From Emiliania huxleyi CCMP1516 (taxonomy: Eukaryota > Haptophyta > Isochrysidales > Noelaerhabdaceae), in assembly GCF_000372725.1 (NCBI RefSeq), contig NW_005198391.1:302944-366943 (forward strand): DNA of 64,000 nucleotides. The letters are read 5' to 3'. Made by a program: the position numbers and the translations under genes. Of the stretch, positions 62,201 to 64,000 are shown in pieces. Under the pieces are notes generated by a model. It ran no database searches and had not been told where the DNA came from. It worked only from the letters and a program-made list of their open reading frames with translations. How positions within the stretch are numbered: the stretch's first letter is position 1; every line of letters starts with the position of its first letter.

Positions 62201-64000
62201 ATGCGGACTGCCGCTGCTTGCTTGGCCCTGCTCTTCTGTGGCCCAGTGCTGGGGCATGACAACCCTTGTTCCGCAACCGTGAGACAAGACCCTCACCTGT
62301 TTTTTGCCCATGGGGGGCGCGCCGACTTCCGCGGGCGCAACGGGCGCTACTACAACTTTTTCTCGGCACCGGGCTTCTCGCTCAACGTCAAAATAGAGGA
62401 GGCGCTGTTCACCTTGCGCGAGGGGAGGCTGGTGGTGAACGGCACGTTCATCACAGAAGCTCATGTGATCGCACGCACCGGCCCCGGGCGACACCCCAAG
62501 CTTGCGACCGCATCCATCTGGGCATCTGAGCTGGGCGACGACAACTGGGGCTGGCAGGTGATCAACGGGACATGTGATCAACATGTCTTCAAGTTCGGCA
62601 CGAACGGGTGGAAACATTGCCTGGGCCTCTCCATAGAGATGAGCTACTCCACCGCAGTCATCACCTTTGGAAATTGGACGGTCAGCGTTGGCGGCAACAA
62701 AGTGTACGATTGGGTCTCAGGCCCGAGGCACCGGCTCGACGTCAGCTTTAACGCAAAGGGCGACGCCGCCGCCCGGGATCTACCGCACGGCCTGATCGGG
62801 CAGTCGTTCTCGTCCACCGCGCCGCGCTACGGCGCGGTCGACTTTTATCCAGCAAACGGCCTCTTCACCACGGCCGCACAAGCTGAGGGTGCGATCGAGG
62901 GCGAGGCGGCGCTGTACGAGATGCCTCACGCGCACGCGACGGACTACGCCTTCTCGCGTTACGACGGGGAGAAACAGACGGAGCTCATCAGCAAGCTGCT
63001 GGTGGAGCGTGACGCTCATGTCGCGTACGAGCCGGAAGAGGAGACATCTCGGCGGCTGGCGGAATGGCCTGAATGCCCGCCCCCGCCCGGACCACCGTGC
63101 TCGCCAGCGCCAACGGTGTCGAAAAAGATTTATGCCATCGTGCACGGCACCACGGGAAGCACTTTCTGGACCGTGTGGGGCGAGGGAGCTACTAATGGTC
63201 TGCCGCCTGGAACCGACTTCACATACCTCCGCACCAGCTACGACATTGCTCAAACCGTGGCGTACATCAACCAAGCCTGCGCCGACGCCGACGGAATCAT
63301 CCTGACATTGCCCTACACGGAGAGCGAAAGTGCCACGATCATCGGTGCGATCGACAGCTGCACGGCAACGCGCTCCAGCGTGAAGTTCTTCCTCGCCAAC
63401 ACGGACACCGCGTACGCCTTTGCCCTTTCAAACACCCTGTCGGACGGCTGGGACGGCTACGTTGGCAGCACCAACTATGACATCGGCAGGGTTTGCGGTG
63501 GCATCGTGCTAACTAATGACCTCACGACCGCCATGAGCTTGAAAGTCACCCCTGCTACCCCATCACAGACAGTGGTGGTCTATCTGAAGGCAGACGAGGC
63601 CTCCAACCAGGGCATTCTGCAGCGACAGACCGGCATCAGCGACATGCTGAGTGGCGGCATCACGTCTACCAGCACTGTGAGTGCAATCTCCTCCAGCGCT
63701 TATGTGATCGCCCTGGGAGTAGGGGCGGCAGATGATTTGACTACAGCCGGCGTGACTGTCAGTCTTCAGTGTGGCGACGACCAAAATCGAGGCTCCCTCC
63801 GGTACTTTGGGCAGGCCGTGTATCCCCAAGGGCTTTCAGCGACAGGACTGATGTACGCGACGGTGACGGGAACGGCCCCCACGTCGGGAGTTAGTTCGAC
63901 GATCGACAGCGGCGAGCTCGCCACCACTGGACTATTGTCGCATCCCTATGCCGAGGCGAGTTGCCCCCTTGTGCTCACCATCGTTACGCACGCGGATGCC
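62201..64000 (+). CDS. secreted protein with VWD-like N-terminal domain and periplasmic-binding-protein-like domain, 3' end outside window
   Basis: From ATG 62201 the frame is open for 600 codons to the window edge. A clear signal peptide (MRTAAACLALLFCGPVLG) is followed by DPHLFFAHGGRADFRGRNGR, EEALFTLREGRLVVNGTFI and LPHGLIGQSFSSTAPRYGAV. Then come AQAEGAIEGEAALYEMPH and DYAFSRYDG, a layout resembling VWD-type or root-cap-like extracellular domains. A Pro-rich linker (CPPPPGPPCSPAPT, about residue 295) leads into a second domain resembling type-1 periplasmic/sugar-binding proteins: KKIYAIVHGTTGSTFWTVWG, YDIAQTVAYINQACADADGI, KFFLANTDT and GYVGSTNYDIGRVCGGIVL. In bacteria such domains bind sugars or other small ligands. 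Here it is in a secreted eukaryotic protein. Whether a membrane anchor or signalling domain follows lies beyond the window. Confidence 0.65.
   Translation, partial: MRTAAACLALLFCGPVLGHDNPCSATVRQDPHLFFAHGGRADFRGRNGRYYNFFSAPGFSLNVKIEEALFTLREGRLVVNGTFITEAHVIARTGPGRHPKLATASIWASELGDDNWGWQVINGTCDQHVFKFGTNGWKHCLGLSIEMSYSTAVITFGNWTVSVGGNKVYDWVSGPRHRLDVSFNAKGDAAARDLPHGLIGQSFSSTAPRYGAVDFYPANGLFTTAAQAEGAIEGEAALYEMPHAHATDYAFSRYDGEKQTELISKLLVERDAHVAYEPEEETSRRLAEWPECPPPPGPPCSPAPTVSKKIYAIVHGTTGSTFWTVWGEGATNGLPPGTDFTYLRTSYDIAQTVAYINQACADADGIILTLPYTESESATIIGAIDSCTATRSSVKFFLANTDTAYAFALSNTLSDGWDGYVGSTNYDIGRVCGGIVLTNDLTTAMSLKVTPATPSQTVVVYLKADEASNQGILQRQTGISDMLSGGITSTSTVSAISSSAYVIALGVGAADDLTTAGVTVSLQCGDDQNRGSLRYFGQAVYPQGLSATGLMYATVTGTAPTSGVSSTIDSGELATTGLLSHPYAEASCPLVLTIVTHADA

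Noticed and set aside
1-64000. Prokaryotic systems such as CRISPR arrays, phage defence or operons
   Set aside because: Genes carry spliceosomal introns and eukaryotic domains; no regular short repeat-spacer array is present, and the 74/115-bp hairpin units have no unique spacers.

Overview
The window is nuclear DNA from a GC-rich unicellular alga, most likely a haptophyte (Emiliania/Gephyrocapsa, Chrysochromulina or Prymnesium type). This rests on very high GC with Ala/Pro/Gly-rich shadow frames, densely packed genes on both strands, short introns (about 50-210 bp), and a mixture of GT-AG and many GC-AG introns. The flagellar protein CFAP58 points to a flagellated stage. The species cannot be fixed from sequence alone. 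One assembly gap of 776 N lies at 38839-39614. No prokaryotic operon, rRNA, convincing tRNA or CRISPR was seen. All splice sites are my own readings, chosen because they restore one reading frame and a recognisable domain.

Layout. 0.5-1.6 kb: secreted histidine phosphatase (-). 1.6-5.9 kb: gene-poor, simple GC repeats and short dispersed repeats. 5.9-9.0 kb: CFAP58 (-). 9.0-11.5 kb: Sel1-repeat protein (-) between inverted copies of a dispersed repeat. 11.5-12.3 kb: NAA40/NatD histone N-acetyltransferase (+). 13.0-14.2 kb: ZIP-like membrane protein (-). 14.7-32.0 kb: one giant HECT ubiquitin ligase gene (-), about 5,690 residues, with SPRY-like, zinc-knuckle, ZZ-like and DOC/APC10 modules. 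32-35 kb: a C2H2 finger joined to a multi-pass membrane domain (+), flanked by about 160-bp direct repeats. 35.5-36.9 kb: PDZ protein (-) and a probable retroelement-type fragment. 38.2-40.2 kb: protein kinase (+) broken by the gap. 40.6-44.7 kb: endocytic adaptor with two EH domains, an SH3-like segment and a PH domain (-). 44.9-49.3 kb: single-pass membrane lectin with FN3, C-type lectin and PAN-like modules (+), divergent from the EH gene across 189 bp. 49.7-53.6 kb: TTC33-like TPR protein, GT17 glycosyltransferase and a small EF-hand-like gene (all -). 54.1-56.3 kb: conserved protein with a beta-propeller glycosidase-like C-terminus (+). 56.3-59.4 kb: repeat-rich DNA around a mitochondrial ribosomal mL59-like gene (-), ending in an array of five hairpins. 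59.4-61.8 kb: RAD17 checkpoint clamp loader (+). 62.2 kb to the right edge: secreted protein with a VWD-like N-terminus and a periplasmic-binding-protein-like domain (+, runs out of the window).

Most genes are ordinary single-copy eukaryotic functions (cilium, ubiquitin, DNA-damage checkpoint, mitoribosome, glycosylation, endocytosis) with no operon logic. The least explained parts are the hairpin array between mL59 and RAD17, the direct-repeat-bounded zinc-finger/membrane gene, the divergent lectin-receptor/EH-adaptor pair, the secreted binding-protein fusion at the right edge, and the frequency of GC-AG introns.
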